NCBI RefSeq assembly: GCF_027409185.1
Contig: NW_026902449.1
Coordinates: forward strand, 62,001 to 126,000
Direction: 5' to 3'
DNA length: 64,000 bases
From: Cynocephalus volans
Lineage: Eukaryota; Chordata; Mammalia; Dermoptera; Cynocephalidae
In this document: positions 10,792-23,514 of the stretch, in pieces
How positions within the stretch are numbered: the stretch's first letter is position 1
Layout: every line of letters begins with the position of its first letter
Position numbers and translations under genes: made by a program
Notes under the pieces: model-generated
What the model saw: only the letters and a program-made list of their open reading frames with translations
Told to the model about the DNA's origin: nothing
Database searches by the model: none

Positions 10792-11718
10792 ATGACCCCA
10801 CCAAAATAATACAGTCATGCTCAAATTTCAGACCCCATAGAACAGGGAATCATTGAAATGTCTGAAAAAGAATTATGAACAATGATCTTAAGAAAGCTTG
10901 AGGAAATAAAAGAAGACTCAATGAGAGAACACAAGGTAACAAGAAAAAATGAGAATATGAAGGAGGAAGTTTACAAAGAAATTAATACCTTAAAAAAGAA
11001 CATAGCAGAACTCCTAGAAATGAACGACTCACTTAATGAAATAAAAAACACATCAGAGAGCTTAAGAAGGAGGCTAGAGCAAGCAGAAAAAAGAATTTCA
11101 GATCTCAAAGATGGTCTTTTTGAAATAACCCAGGCAGACAAAAAGAAAAAGGAACAAAAATTAAAATAATGAGGAAAATGTAAGAGAGACAGCAGAAAAA
11201 CTCAAGTGCTCTAACATTTGAATTATGGGTATTTCAGAAGGGGAGGAGAAAGGAAAAGGTATGGAAAACCTATTCCAGGAAATAATAACAGAAAACTTTC
11301 CAGAGGTAGGGAGAAATGCAGACTTTCAGATCCAGGAAGCTCAAAGGTCCCCAAACAGATTCAATCCAAAAAGATCCTCTCCAAGACACATTATAGTCAA
11401 ATTTGCAAAGCTAAGTGACAAACAGAATTCTAAAAGCAGCAAGAGGAAAGCAACAAGTCACTTATAAGGGAACCCCTATCAGACTAACAGCAGATTTCTC
11501 AACTGAAACCCTACAGGCCGGAAGAAAGTGGAATTATATATTTAAATAACTAAAAGAAAAAAATTGCCAGCAAAGAATTCTTTATCCAGCAAGACTCTCC
11601 TTCAGAAATAAGGGAGAAATAGTGTATGTCCCATACAAACAAAAATTGTGGGAGTTCACAAACACATGAGAAGCCCTGAAGGAAATTCTCAAGGGAGTCC
11701 TTCATCTGGAATCTGAAT
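10792..11718 (+). pseudogene. L1-B ORF1 (RNA-binding protein), disrupted
   Basis: The start codon at 10792 is followed after five codons by a stop, so the N-terminus is broken. A coiled-coil part reads open at 10882-11166, with heptad-like Leu/Ile/Glu/Lys sequence. The RRM segment is open at 11225-11467 and includes the family motif NIGISEGEE-like text, FQEIITENFPE and RHIIVKFAK. The C-terminal domain follows in a shifted frame to about 11718. L1 ORF1p is a trimeric nucleic-acid chaperone that coats L1 RNA. This copy needs several frame changes and is non-functional. Confidence 0.85.
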
Positions 11719-11904
11719 AATGAATGTCACTACCACATATACACAAGAAAGAGCAAAACCTGATGTTAAAACAAAAATGTCAGTGAGAAAGAGCAAGAAG
11801 CTAAATCATGCCACCTCAAATATCCAAATAACACTGAAGAAGACAAATAAGAGGGGAAATAAGGATCAAAAAATATTTAAAACAACTAAACAAAAAGCAA
11901 TTAA

Positions 11905-14900
11905 ATGACAGGAATTAAACAATACCTGTCAATAAACACCCTAACTGTGAATGGTTTAAACTCCTCATTCAAAAGGCACAGATTGACTGGATTCAAAAGC
12001 TAGACACAAGTATATGCTGTCTTCAAGAGACCCATCTCACCTATAGAGACACACACAGACAAAAAGTGAAGGGATGGAAAAAAGACATACCATGCAAATG
12101 GAAACCAAAATTGAGCAGGAGTAGTTATTCTTATATCGGATAAAATAAAAACATAAAAAGAGACAAAGAAGGCCACTATATAATGATAAAAAGATCAATC
12201 CAGCTAGAAGGCATAACAATCATAATTATATATGCACCCAAAACTGGAGCACTCAGATATGTATAGCAAACTCTCTGAGACTTAAAGAAAGAAATAGGCC
12301 CTAATACATTAATAGTGGGTGACCTGAACACTCCTCTATTAGTAAGGGACAGATCTTCCAGGCAACAAATCAACAAAGAGACACAGGATATAAACTACAT
12401 ATTAGACCAACTGGACCTAGCAGATATATACAGAACATTTCACCCAACTAAAGAGTATTCTTTCTTCTCATCAGCTCATGGAACATTCTCCAAGATAGAC
12501 CACATAATAGGTCACAAATCTAGCCTCAGGAAATTTAAAAAAATTTAAATCATTCCGAATATCTTTTTAGACCACAATGGACTAAAATTGGAAATTAATA
12601 ATAAGCAAAACTCTGGAAACTATACAAATACATGGAAAGTAAATAATAGGCTCCTGATTGACCTATGGGTCCAAGAAGAAATTAAACAGGGAATCAAAAA
12701 ATTTCTAGAAACTAATGAAAATAAAGATACATCATACTAAAACCTGTGGCATACTGCAAAAGCAGTACTAACAGGCAGATTCATTGCAATAAATACATAC
12801 GTCAAAAAAATGGAAAGACTTCAAATAAACGACTTAACACTATGCCTCAAAGAACTTGAAAAACAAAAACAATCAAAACCTAAAGGTAGTAGATGGAAAG
12901 AAATAGTTAAGATCAGAGCAGAACTAATGAAACAGAAAGTCAAAGAACAATAGAAAAGATCAAGAAAACAAAAAGTTGGTTTTTCAAGAAGATAAATAAA
13001 ATAGACAAACCATTAACTTGGTTAACATAAAAAAGAAGGGAGTACACCCAAATAACAAAAATAAAAATGAAAAGGGAAATATTACAAACAACATCACAGA
13101 AATACAAAGAATTATTACAAACTATTACAGACAACTGTATGACAACAAATATGAAAATCTGCAAGATATGGATAAGTATCTAGACACATACAAACTACCA
13201 AGACTGAACCAAGAAGAGATAGAAAACCTGAACAGACCAATAACAAGCAAGGAGATTGAAGTGGAAATTAGCAATCTTCCAACAAAGAAAAGTCCTGGTC
13301 AAATTGGTTTTATAGCTGAATTATATCAAACATTTAAAGAGGAGTAAAAACCAATTCTCCTCAAACTGTTACAAACAGTTGAAACCGAAGCTATTCTATG
13401 AGGCCAAAATAACTCTGATACCAAAACCAGATAAAGTCACAAGAAAAAAATAAAATTACAGGCCAATATCCTTGATGAAACTAGGTGCAAAAATCCTCAA
13501 CAAAACATTAGCAGAATACAGCAATGTATTTTAAAAATTATACACTATGATCAAGTGGGATTTATCCCACAGATGCAAGGATGGTTCAACATACAAAAGT
13601 CAATAAATGTGACACATCACATCAGCAAACTCAAGGATAAAGAACATATGATTATCTCAATAGATGCTGAAAAAGCATTTGAAAAAATTCAGTATCACTT
13701 CATGATAAAGACTTTCAACAAATCAGGTATAGAAGGAAAATGTCTCAACATAATATAAGCCATTTATGACAAGCCCACTGCCAGAATCATTCTGAATGAA
13801 GAAATACACAGGGCCTTTCCCTTAAGTACAGGAAAAAGAAAAGGATGCCCACTCTCATCTATTTAATATAGTACTGGATGTACTAGCCAGAGCAATCAGG
13901 CAAGAGAAAGAAATAAAGGGAATCTGGATTGGAAAAGAAAAAGTCAAACTTTCCCTATTTGTAAATGACATGATATTGTATATAGATAAACCTAAAGACT
14001 CTATCAAAAAACTCTTAGAGCTGGTAAATAACTTCAGTAATGTTGCAGGATACAAAATAAATGCCACCAAATCAGTTGCATTTATATACTCAATAATGAA
14101 CTAACAGAAGGAGAAATGAAGAAAATAAGCCCATTTACAGTTTTTGTGAAAAAAGTAAAATACCTAGGGATCAACTTAACAAAGGAGGTGAAAGACCTCT
14201 ACAATGAGAACTACAAACCACTTCTGAAAGAAATTAAAGAAGATGCAAAAAAGTAGAAAGATATCCCATGCTCTTTGATTGGAAGAATTAACATTGTGAA
14301 AATGTCTATACTACCCAAAGCAATCTACAGATTTAATGCAATCCCCATCAAAATACCAATGACATTCTTCACAGAAATGGAAAAAACAATCTTACCCTTT
14401 ATATGGAATAACAAAAGACCCCGAATAACCAAAGCAATCTTGAGCAAAAAAAAAAATAAATAAATAAAATAAAGCCCAAGGCATAACACTACGCAACTTC
14501 AAATTATACTACAAAGCTATTGTAACCAAATCAGCATGGTAGTTTTATAAAAATAGACATTCAGACCAGTGGAGTAGAAATGAGAATCCAGAAATCACCC
14601 CTCAGGCTTACAGCCATCTGCTATTGGACAGAGGAAGCAAACATCTACATTGGGGGAAAGACTGCCTTTTCAACCAATGATGCTGGGGAAACTGGATATC
14701 CATATGCAGAAGAATGAAACTAGATATGCACCTCTCACCATACAATAAAATCAACTCAAAATGGGTAAAAGACTTAAGTATAAGATCTGAAACTGTAAAA
14801 TTACTAAGAGAAAATACAGGTGAAACACTTCAGCAACTAGGTCTGGGCACAGACTTTATGAACATGAGCCCCAAAGCACAAGCAGTAAAAGAAAAATAAA

Positions 14901-15679
14901 CAAATGGGGCTGCATCGAGCTAAAAAGCTTCTGCATAGCAAAGGAAACAATCAACAGAGTGAAAAGACAACCTACAGAGTGGGAGAAAATTTTTTCTAAC
15001 TATGCATCTGACAAGGGATTAATAGCCATAACGTACAAGGAACCCAAGCAATTATGCAATAAAAAAATAAATAACTCAATTAAAAAATGGGCAAAGGAGC
15101 TGAATATACATTTTTCAAAGAAAGACATACAAATGGACAACAGGTACAAGAGAAAATGCTCAGCATCACTTGTCATCAGGGAAATGCATATTAAAACTAT
15201 ATTGACCTACCACCTCACCCCAGTTAGACGGTGAATAACAAATGCTGGTGAGGGCGTGGAGAGATGGGAATACTCCTACCCTGTTGACAGGACTGTAAAT
15301 TAGTTCAACCACTATGGAAAACAGTATGGAGGTTTCTCAAACAACTAGATAGATCTTCCTCATGATCCAGCAATACCACTTCTGAGTATATACCCAGAGG
15401 AGTGGAAATCATCATGTCAAAGGGATAACTGTACTCCCATGTTCATCACACCTCTGTTTATCATAGCCAAAACATGGAACTAACCTAAATGTCCATAGTT
15501 GGATGATTGGATAAAGAATCTCTGGTAAATATACACCATGGACTTCTACTCTGCCATAAAAAAAGAATGAAATTCTCCCATTTGCTACATGGATGAGCCT
15601 GGGGAAACTTATGTTGAGTGAAATAAGCAAGGCACAGAGGGAAAAATACTGCATGTACTCACTCATACGTAGGAGCTAA
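11905..15679 (+). pseudogene. L1-B ORF2 (endonuclease/reverse transcriptase), disrupted
   Basis: The start codon at 11905 opens with MTGIKQYLSINTLTVNG, typical of ORF2p, and the stop taa is at 15677-15679 (about 1257 codons, the usual length). The endonuclease part is seen at 12315-12545 (GDLNTPL and SAHGTFSKIDHIIGH). The reverse transcriptase is spread over several frames (13018-14100). The catalytic FADD of L1 reads FVND at about 13955-13966, so it is inactive even apart from the stops. The C-terminal segment is open at 14714-15234 in pieces. Confidence 0.87.
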
Positions 15680-15925
15680 GAGAGAAAGAAGGATGGACAG
15701 AAAGACTGCAGTAGTGCATTGGCCTTGCAGAGGGAGACAACATTCCTTGGGCTACAAAGTGGAGTTGGTGGGAAAGGGGGAGGGAGAGGGAAGTTGGGGA
15801 TAATTGGGTGGGGGACACAGGGTACAAATGTAATTTGTGTTAATGGGTATGCTGCCAGTATGAATCTGGCCCTCACATTATGGGCACAAGGGGTGACAAT
15901 CAGCAATTAAAATAAATAAAGAAAT

Positions 15926-16286
15926 TAATTAAAGTTCTCAAGTAAAAAAACCAAGGTAAATTTGGACTAGGAAAATTTAAGAAATAAAAAATAAACGTAA
16001 AACAAATGAATAAATCATTGTGGTCCTTTGCTCGTTAATCATTTCCTAGATATGACCTCAAGTAAGGAATAACAGAAAAAAAAAATAGATAATTACACTT
16101 TACCACAACTAGCAACTTTTGTTCTGAAAAAGAAAATTAATATGAAAAATAAGTGAAAACTGGGAGAAATATTTGAAAATCATTTATCTAATGAGTGGCT
16201 TGTATACAGAGTACATGAAAATAAAGAAAAGGAACCTTTTGCAACACAGTGATAGCCTAATTTACTCAATTAAGAAATGGGCAGGG
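15926..16286 (+). mobile_element. Old LINE-1 fragment between L1-B and L1-C
   Basis: After an unassigned AT-rich stretch (15926-16080), the text matches old L1 ORF2 from about 16085 to 16286 ('aaaactgggagaaatatttg' near 16155, 'caattaagaaatgggcagg' near 16267). The match is cut at about 16286 by the 5' end of L1-C and resumes at about 22680. Confidence 0.65.
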
Positions 16287-16379
16287 GGGGGGCAAGACAG
16301 ATGCTAGAAGAATCTACCATTCACTGCTCCCAGAAAGACAGAGAAAAGTACAAATACTCGACTACAGTGCCTATGACCA

Positions 16380-17175
16380 GAGAAACTTCATCCAGAGTGG
16401 CCACTCCAGCTGAATAGCTGCATAGGGCCCCAGCATCTCTCTAGCTGTCACAGGGTTCCTCCCATGACACCAGAAACCCTACATGTAGTGACACACTCCA
16501 GCTGAGGAGTTGAAGAGTGACCAAGCATTCCTCATTTGGGTGGAGGTTCTCACCCATAACTGCTATGGTCTCACTCAGAGTGGCCTACTTCAACAATGCT
16601 GCTGCAGAGCAACCAAGTGTCTCTGTTGAGGGTGCAGGGCCGAACCCACAAAATGAGAGGAATCCACTTCAACAACAAAACTACAGAGCACACCAGCATC
16701 TCTTTTGGGGTGATGGGTTTACAATCACGGTTCTAGCAACTTCATCCAGTGTTGTCCACTTCATCTGCAGAGATACAGAGCACCCCAACACCCCCCTTTG
16801 GGGGTATGGGTCCCAGTTTGAAGCATCAGTGGCTCCACTGAGTCCCACACTCTACCTGAGGAGCTGCTGACCACCTCATTTTTACCTTGAATGCCCCAGA
16901 TCCTAATCTCAACCCATAGAAATCCTGCCCTGGGTCACTCATTTAAGCTGTGGTGCCACAGAGAACCCTGGTACACCTCTCAGGGACACGGGATCCTAGT
17001 TGGGGCACAAGCAAGCACAGCCAGGGTCATCCACTCAAGCTGAATGGCAGCAAGGCATACTGAAACTTCTGCAATGTCCCGAAGAATTTGATATGTCACC
17101 CACAAACATGCCAGCTCAACCCAGTGTTACTCACTTAAAAAACAGACTGTTGAGCACACCAGTTCCTGGGCCATG
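16380..17175 (+). repeat. Internally repetitive 5' UTR of L1-C
   Basis: Diverged repeats of very roughly 110-150 bp share blocks such as 'ccactcNagctgaatNgc', 'agagcacaccagcatctct' and 'ccagNgtNgtccactt'. They recur near 16400, 16490, 16580, 16680, 16750, 16930 and 17020. The sequence is unrelated to the L1-B monomers at first sight, so two kinds of repetitive 5' UTR occur in one window. Unit boundaries are uncertain. Confidence 0.6.
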
Positions 17176-17414
17176 GAGGCACTCAGAGACAACTGAAATA
17201 TCAAACACAGTTGAAGAAATCATACAGAGTCTACACTACTGTGTATACATAGAATCAAACCTAAAATAACTGACCCAACTGTCACCGTAGAGCACATCAA
17301 CAGTAAGGAGTCTCTCCACTCGAAAGGTACTCAAGAGTATTAGAAGCAAGTGCTCCACCAGATGCCCAGACATCAATGTATGGATACTAGAAATATGAAA
17401 AAGAACAAGAAAAT

Positions 17415-18371
17415 ATGACACCCCCAATTAAATACAATAATTTCCCTAGTACCAGACCCCAAAGCAGGGGTTCGGGGGAAGTTATGAAATGCATGAAATG
17501 GAATTCCAAACAATAACCTTAAGGAAACTCAATGAGATGCAAAAAAGTTCAGGTAGACAACAACAAAATAAGAAAAACAGTCCAGGATATGAAAGAGGAA
17601 TTCAACCAAGACATGTATATTTTTAAAAGGAACTTGTAATTGAAGAACTCATTCAACACAATAAAAAAGGCAACCAGAAGTTTAAGCAGCAGGCTAGAGC
17701 AAGCAGAAGAAAGAATTTCTGTGCTCAGAGACAGGCTTTTTGAAATAATGCAGGCAAACAAATAAAAAAAGAAAAAAAAAACATTTAAAAAATGAAGAAA
17801 ACCTATGAGATATATAGGGCAAACTTAATCATTCAAAAATCTGAATTATGGGTGTTACAGAATGGGAGGAGAAAGGAAAAGGCATTGAAAACCTATTTGA
17901 TGAAATAATTGATGAAACTTTCTAACAGTTGGGAGAGATAAAATTTTAATATCCATGATGCTCAAAGATCCCCAAACAAATTCAACCCACAAAGGTTGTC
18001 TATGAGATACACTGTTGTCAAATTGTCTTAAGTCAAAAACAAAGAGAGAACTCTGTAAACAGCAAGAGAAAAATGTCCAGTTACCTGAGGAATTTCCCAT
18101 CAGGCAAACAGCAGATTTCTCAGAAGTAACCTTACAGGACAGGAGAGAAAGGGATGGTATATTCAACATGCTACAAGAAAAAAAAATCTGCCACCCAAGA
18201 AGACTATACTCAGTAAAGCTATCTTTCAGTTATAAAGGAGAAATAATATCAATTCCAAACAAACATAAAGTGTGGAAATTCACAACTACAACATTGGCCC
18301 TACAAGGAATCCTCAAGGGAGTCCTACAATTGGAATCCAAAAAACTGATAATCACCATGATGCATACCTGA
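17415..18371 (+). pseudogene. L1-C ORF1, disrupted
   Basis: The start at 17415 (MTPPIKYNNF) matches the L1-B ORF1 start. The coiled-coil part runs in changing frames to about 17800, and the RRM block is near 17847-17930 (GVTEWEEKGKGIENLF). The C-terminal domain is open at 18015-18371 and includes the QTADFSE and RLYSVKLSF motifs expected in ORF1p. At least two frame changes and internal stops prevent translation. Confidence 0.85.
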
Positions 18372-18504
18372 GAAAGAATAAAGCACACTGCTAGAACAGA
18401 TATATGAAAGAGAAAGAGAAAGAATCTATATCTTATTACTACAAAAAAACACCAAATAGTAAAGACAAACTATAAATGGGAAAGAAACGAAAAAAATATA
18501 TATA

Positions 18505-21500
18505 TAAAAGAACCATAAAATGTCAATATCTATCAATAACAACACTGAATATAAATGTATTTAATTCCCATTTCAAACATATAGATGGGCTTAATGGATT
18601 TAAAAAAAAACTATTCCTATCTATAAGCTGCCTACAAGAAACTCGCTTCACCTGTAAAGATACACAAAGACTAATAGTGAAAGGATGGAAAAAGATATAC
18701 CACACAAATGGAAATCAAAAACGAGCAGGAGTAACTATATTTATATCAAATAAAATAGATTTTAAGCAAAACAGTACATAAAAGAGCCAAAGTAGAACAT
18801 CATATAATGATAAAGGGATCAATACAGCTAGAGCATATAATTGTAAATCTATATGCACCCCACATAAGAGCACCCAGATGTATAAAGCAAATATTGTTCG
18901 ATCTGAAGGGAGAAATATGCCCCAGTGCAATAGTAGTTGGAGATTTCAAAACAACTCTTTCAGCACTGGAGAGAACATGTGGACAAAATATCAGCAGAGA
19001 AACATTGGATTTAAACCATGCTTTAGAGCAATTGGACTTGACAGATGTTTACAGAACATTGCATTCACCAACTACAGAATATACACTCTTCTCATTAGCA
19101 CATGGAACATTCTCCAGGGTAGAACACACGTTAGGGCACAAATTAAGTCTCAACAAATTTTTTATAAAATTGAAATCATATCAAGTATATTTTCAGACCA
19201 TGATGGAATAAAACTAGAAACCAATAACTAGTGAAATTGTAGAAACAATGCAAATACATGAAAATTATACAACATGCTCCTGAATGAACAATGGGTCACA
19301 GAAGAAATTGAGCAGGATATCAGAAAAATCTTGAAAGACAGGAAAATAAAAGCACATCACACCTAAACCTATGGGATACTGTAAGAGCAGCACCAAGAGG
19401 GAATTTTATCACAATAAGTGCTTACATCAAAAGAACAGAGAGAGTTCAAATAAACAACCTAATGTTACCCCTGAAAGCACTAGAAAGTAAGAACAATCAA
19501 ATCCCAAAATTAGTGGAGAGAAAGAATCAGTAAAGAGTAGAACAGAACTAATGACGTAGAGCCCTGCAAAATGATAAAAAAAGATTGATAAAACAAAAAG
19601 TTGGTCTTTTTGACAACATAAACAAAATCAACAATCCATTAGCTAGGCTAAATAATGAATGAAGAAAGAAGATGCAAATAAAAATGAGAAACAGAAGAAA
19701 CATTACAACTGATACCACAGAAATACCTTTGTATTTGAATCGTTAGAGGATATTGTGAACAACTATATGCCAACAAATTTGAAAATCTGGAGGAGATGGA
19801 CAAATTTCTAGACATGTACAACCTCCCAAGACTGAACCAGGAAGGAATAGAAAACCTGAACAGAACAATAATGAGCAACTTAATAGAATTAGTAGTCAGC
19901 AACCTCCCAACAAAGAAAAGCCCAGGAGTGGAGGGCTTTACTGCTAAATTCTCCCAAACTTTTAGAGAAGAACTAGTACCAATTCTTTTCAAACTATACC
20001 AAAAAATGGAAGCAGAGGCTATTCTCCCAAATTCATTCTTGAGGCCAGCATCACCCTGATACAGAAATCAGAAAAAGATGCATCAATAAAGGAAACTACA
20101 GGCCAATAACTTGCATGAATATAGATGCAGAAATTCTCAACAAAGCACTAGCAAACAGAATTTAACAACACATCAGAAAGATTATATACCATGATCAAGT
20201 GAGATTCAACCCAGCAGTGCAAGGATGGTTCAACATATGCAACTCTATAAATGATACACCACATCAACAAAAATGAAAGACAAAAATCACTTGATATTCT
20301 CAATAGATGCAGGAAAAGCATCTAACAAAGTTCAATATACCTTCATGATAAAGATTCTCAACAAGTTAAGTATAGGAGGGAAGTATCATAACACAATAAA
20401 AGCCATGCATGACAAACCCAAACCTAGCATCATCATGAAGAATGGGAAGAAGACAATATGCCGACTTTCACCATTCCTATTTAACATAATACTGGAAGTT
20501 CTAGCCAGAGCAATTGGGCAAGAGAGAGAAATAAAGGACACCCAAACTGGAAAAGATGATGTTAAGTTGCACCTGTTTTTAGGTGACATGATCTTGTGTA
20601 TAGAAAGACATAAAGACTCCACCATAAAACTCTGAGAGCTGATAAATGAATTGTGATATCAGAGGAAACAAAACCAATATGCAAAAATGAGCATTTCTAT
20701 AAACCAATAGCAAGCTAGCAGAAAAAGAAATCAGTAAGTAATCCCATTTACATTAGCTACCAATAAAATAAAATAAAATAAATAAAATAACTAGGAAAGA
20801 ATTTAACCAAGAACATGAAAGATTTCTGCAATGAAAACTACAAAACGTGGGTGAAATAGATTGAGAGAAAATGTGAGGGGAGGAAAGACTATCATGTTCA
20901 TGGATTGGAAGAACTAATGTTGTAAAATGTCTATACTACCCAAAGTGGTCTACAGATTCATTGTATTGCTCCTCAAAATGCCAATGACAGTCTTCACAGG
21001 AATAGAAAAAGAATCCTAGCATTCATATGGAACTACAAAAGACCATGAATAGCCAAAGCAATTCTAAGCAAACATGAATAAATAAATAAATAAGTAAAGC
21101 TAGAGGCCTTTCATTGCCTGACTTCAAAATATACTACAAAACTATAGTAACCAAAACAGCATAGTACTGGCACAAAAATAGACACATTGAGAAAAGGAAG
21201 AGAATAGAAATTAATCCATGTATGTACAGCCAATTGATTTTGACAAAGGCTTTGAGAACATACAGTGGGGAAAGGACAGCCTTTTCGATAAATGGTACTG
21301 GGAAAACTGGAAATCCATGTGTACAAGAATGAAACTAGTCCCCTATCCCTCACCATATATCAAAATCAACTCAAAATGGATTAAAGGCTTAAATCTAAGA
21401 CCTGAAACTATAAAACTCCTAGCAGAAAACACCAGAGAAATGCTTCTGGATTAGGACTGGGTAAAGGCTTTATAAAAAAAGACCTCAAAAGCACAGAAAA

Positions 21501-22303
21501 CCAGAGAAAAACTAAACAAATGGAATTATATCAAGCTAAAAACTTTCTTCACTGCAAAGGAAACAAACAGCAGAGTGAAAACACAACCTGCCAAATGGAT
21601 GAAAACATTTGCAAATTATGCATCCAACAAAGGATACCCAGAATATGCGAGGAACTCAAACAACTCAACAGTAAAAATACAAATAATCTGATTAAAAAGT
21701 GGGCAAAGGAGCAGAATAGGCATTTCTCAAAAGAATACATACAAATTATCAACAGGTACATGAAAACAATGCTCAAAATTGCTAATTGTCAGAGAACTGC
21801 ACATCCAAACTATATTGGGATATCATCTCACCCCAGTTAGACTGGCTATTATTAAAAAGACAGAAAATAAGAATGCAGAGAAAGGGCAACTGTTTATACA
21901 CTGTTGGTGGGAGTGTAAATTAGGGCAGCCGTTATGGAAAACAGTGTGGAGGTTTCCCAAAGAACTACAAATAGAACTGCCATATAAACCAACAGTGACA
22001 CTACTGGGTATACAACCAAAGGAATGGATATCATCAGGTTGAAGGGATACCTCCACTCCCATGTACATTGCAGCTCTATTCACAGTATCCAAGATATGGA
22101 ACCAACCTAAATGTCCACTGAAGGTCCATTGGATAATGAAAATGTGGTATATGTACACAATGGAATACTACTAAACCATGAAAAGGAATGAAATTCTGTC
22201 ATTCACAGCAGCATAGATGAGCTTGGAGAAAATTACATTATGTGAAATAAGCCAAGCTTAAAAAGATAAATACTGCCTGTTCTCACTCATAAGTGGGAAC
22301 TAA
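18505..22303 (+). pseudogene. L1-C ORF2, disrupted
   Basis: Endonuclease parts are open at about 18520-18780 (CLQETRFTCKDTQR, GWKKIYHTNGNQ) and 18807-19211 (VGDFKTTL, LAHGTFSRVEHTLGH). Reverse-transcriptase parts lie at 19796-20059 ([17 protein letters not shown]) and 20273-20635. The active-site FADD reads FLGD at about 20575, a loss of the first catalytic aspartate. The stop taa at 22301-22303 ends in SLISGN, the usual ORF2p tail. Non-functional. Confidence 0.86.
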
Positions 22304-23251
22304 AAATAGGTAAATAAATAAATAATAATTTGGGCTTTCAGAAGGAGAGAGCAAAACTGTGGTTACTAGAGGTGGGAAAAGGGAAGGAAAAGCAGAAATA
22401 GTGAGAGGTTGGTTAATGGGCAGAAAACAGCTAGATAAGAAAAATTAGTTCTACTGGTGTACGGTGCAGCTAAGCATGTGTAATTAGTAATTTACTGCAT
22501 GTTATCAAATGGCTAGAAGAGAGGAGATCAAATGCTCTTATCACAAAGAAATGATTAAAGTTTCTAATGGCATACATGCTAATTACCCAGATTTGATCGT
22601 CACACATTGTATACATGTATTGAAATATAACTGGGTACCCAACAAATGTGTATAATCAGTATGTTTCAGTAAAAGATTTCAGAAAATAGGCAAAAGATAT
22701 GAATAGGCATTTCATCAAACAAGATACAAAAATGGCCAATAGTTCATAAAAAGAAGCTCAACATCATTACTTATTAGGGAAATGTAAATCAATATCACAG
22801 TGAGATACCACTTCACATACCCTAGGATGGCTAGGGTTGGAAGACAGACAATAGGCAACTGTCCGTGAAGATGTGGAAAAATTGGAACTGTCGTGTACTG
22901 TTGGTGGGAATATAAAATAAAGCAGCCACTTTGAAAAATATTTTGGCGGTTTCTCAAAATGTTCATCATGGAGTTACCATATGACCCAATGATTTCACCC
23001 CTAAGTATATATCCAAGAAAAATGAAAGCATATGTCCACACAAAAATGTGTACATGAATGTTCTTGACATTATTATTCATAATAGCCAAAATGTGGAAAC
23101 AACCCAAGTATTCATCAACTGATGAACAGATGAAATGTATAGTCTCACACATTATTTTTCTACAATGAAAAGGATTGAAATGCAGGTACATACTACCATA
23201 TGGATAAACCTTGAAATTATTTTAAGATATATATTTTTAAAAACCCCATTG

Positions 23252-23352
23252 TGGGCTGGCCGGTTAGCTCAGCTGATTAGAGCACGGTGTTATAACATCA
23301 AGGTCAAGGGTTCAGATCCTTGTACTGGCCAGCTGCCAAAAGAAAACAAAAC
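23252..23352 (+). mobile_element. Monomeric tRNA-Ile-derived SINE (CYN-like)
   Basis: Positions 23257-23331 align along the whole length with a tRNA-Ile. Visible parts are the 'ggccggttagctcag' acceptor/D-arm start, the A box in 'tagctcagctgattagag', an anticodon loop region 'gttataacatc', and a T-arm 'ggttcagatcc' with one change from the ideal B box, closing with 'ctggcca'. A short A-rich tail follows. Near-identical duplications aaaaccccattg (23240-23251) and aaaacccattg (23353-23363) flank it. It is a SINE and not a working tRNA gene. Confidence 0.87.
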
Positions 23353-23376
23353 AAAACCCATTGAGTTGTACACTTT

Positions 23377-23438
23377 TTTTAAAAAAATTTTATTTTGTCG
23401 ATATACATTGTGGTTGATTATTGTTGCCCCTTACCAAA
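23377..23438 (-). mobile_element. Ultra-short LINE-type insertion, copy 1
   Basis: A 62-bp segment carries a T-run, then 'attttattttgtcgatatac' and 'attgtggttgattattg'. It is flanked by a perfect 14-bp duplication, gagttgtacacttt, at 23363-23376 and 23439-23452. In its own (minus) direction it is a ~50-bp body ending in a poly(A) tail. The same body recurs at 38917-38989, so it is the 3' end of a mobile family whose full form is not in the window. Confidence 0.85.
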
Positions 23439-23514
23439 GAGTTGTACACTTTAAATAGGTGAATTTTAAGTACGTAAATTACGTCTCTAAAATCCTTTAA
23501 CAAAAATAAAATGT

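Larger units (their letters stand above)
10082..15925 (+). mobile_element. Near-full-length LINE-1 (L1-B), inactive
   Basis: All L1 parts are present in order: a repetitive 5' UTR (10082-10791), ORF1 (10792-11718), an intergenic spacer, ORF2 (11905-15679), and a 3' UTR with a G-rich segment near 15770-15830 ending in an AT-rich tail near 15925. The ~5.84-kb length is close to a complete mammalian L1. Both ORFs carry stops and frameshifts, so it cannot retrotranspose by itself. It appears to have inserted into older L1 sequence, which flanks it on both sides. Confidence 0.88.
16287..22676 (+). mobile_element. Near-full-length LINE-1 (L1-C), inactive
   Basis: A second L1 with all parts in order: 5' UTR (16287-17414), ORF1 (17415-18371), ORF2 (about 18505-22303) and a 3' UTR ending 'gtttcagtaaaagatttc' near 22676. 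At ~6.4 kb it is longer than L1-B because the 5' UTR is longer and of a different type. Flanking text agaaatgggca (left, near 16273) and agaaaataggca (right, near 22681) is a plausible eroded target duplication. The host L1 sequence continues directly across it. ORF1 and ORF2 are broken by many stops. Confidence 0.87.
22680..23510 (+). mobile_element. Old LINE-1 3' end, carrying two later insertions
   Basis: The text continues the L1 cut by L1-C ('gcaaaagatatgaataggcat' near 22689) and runs through the 3' UTR to 'ttgtacactttaaataggtg' and 'aaatcctttaacaaaaataaaa' near 23510. A monomeric SINE (23252-23352) and a 62-bp L1-type insert (23377-23438) interrupt its last 250 bp. Confidence 0.8.

Noticed and set aside
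22715-23191. 158-codon minus-strand ORF
   Set aside because: Antisense reading of an L1 3' end; same text gives similar ORFs at other L1 ends.
23257-23331. Functional tRNA-Ile gene
   Set aside because: Mismatches in the stems, a changed B box, a poly(A)-like tail and flanking duplications show a SINE.
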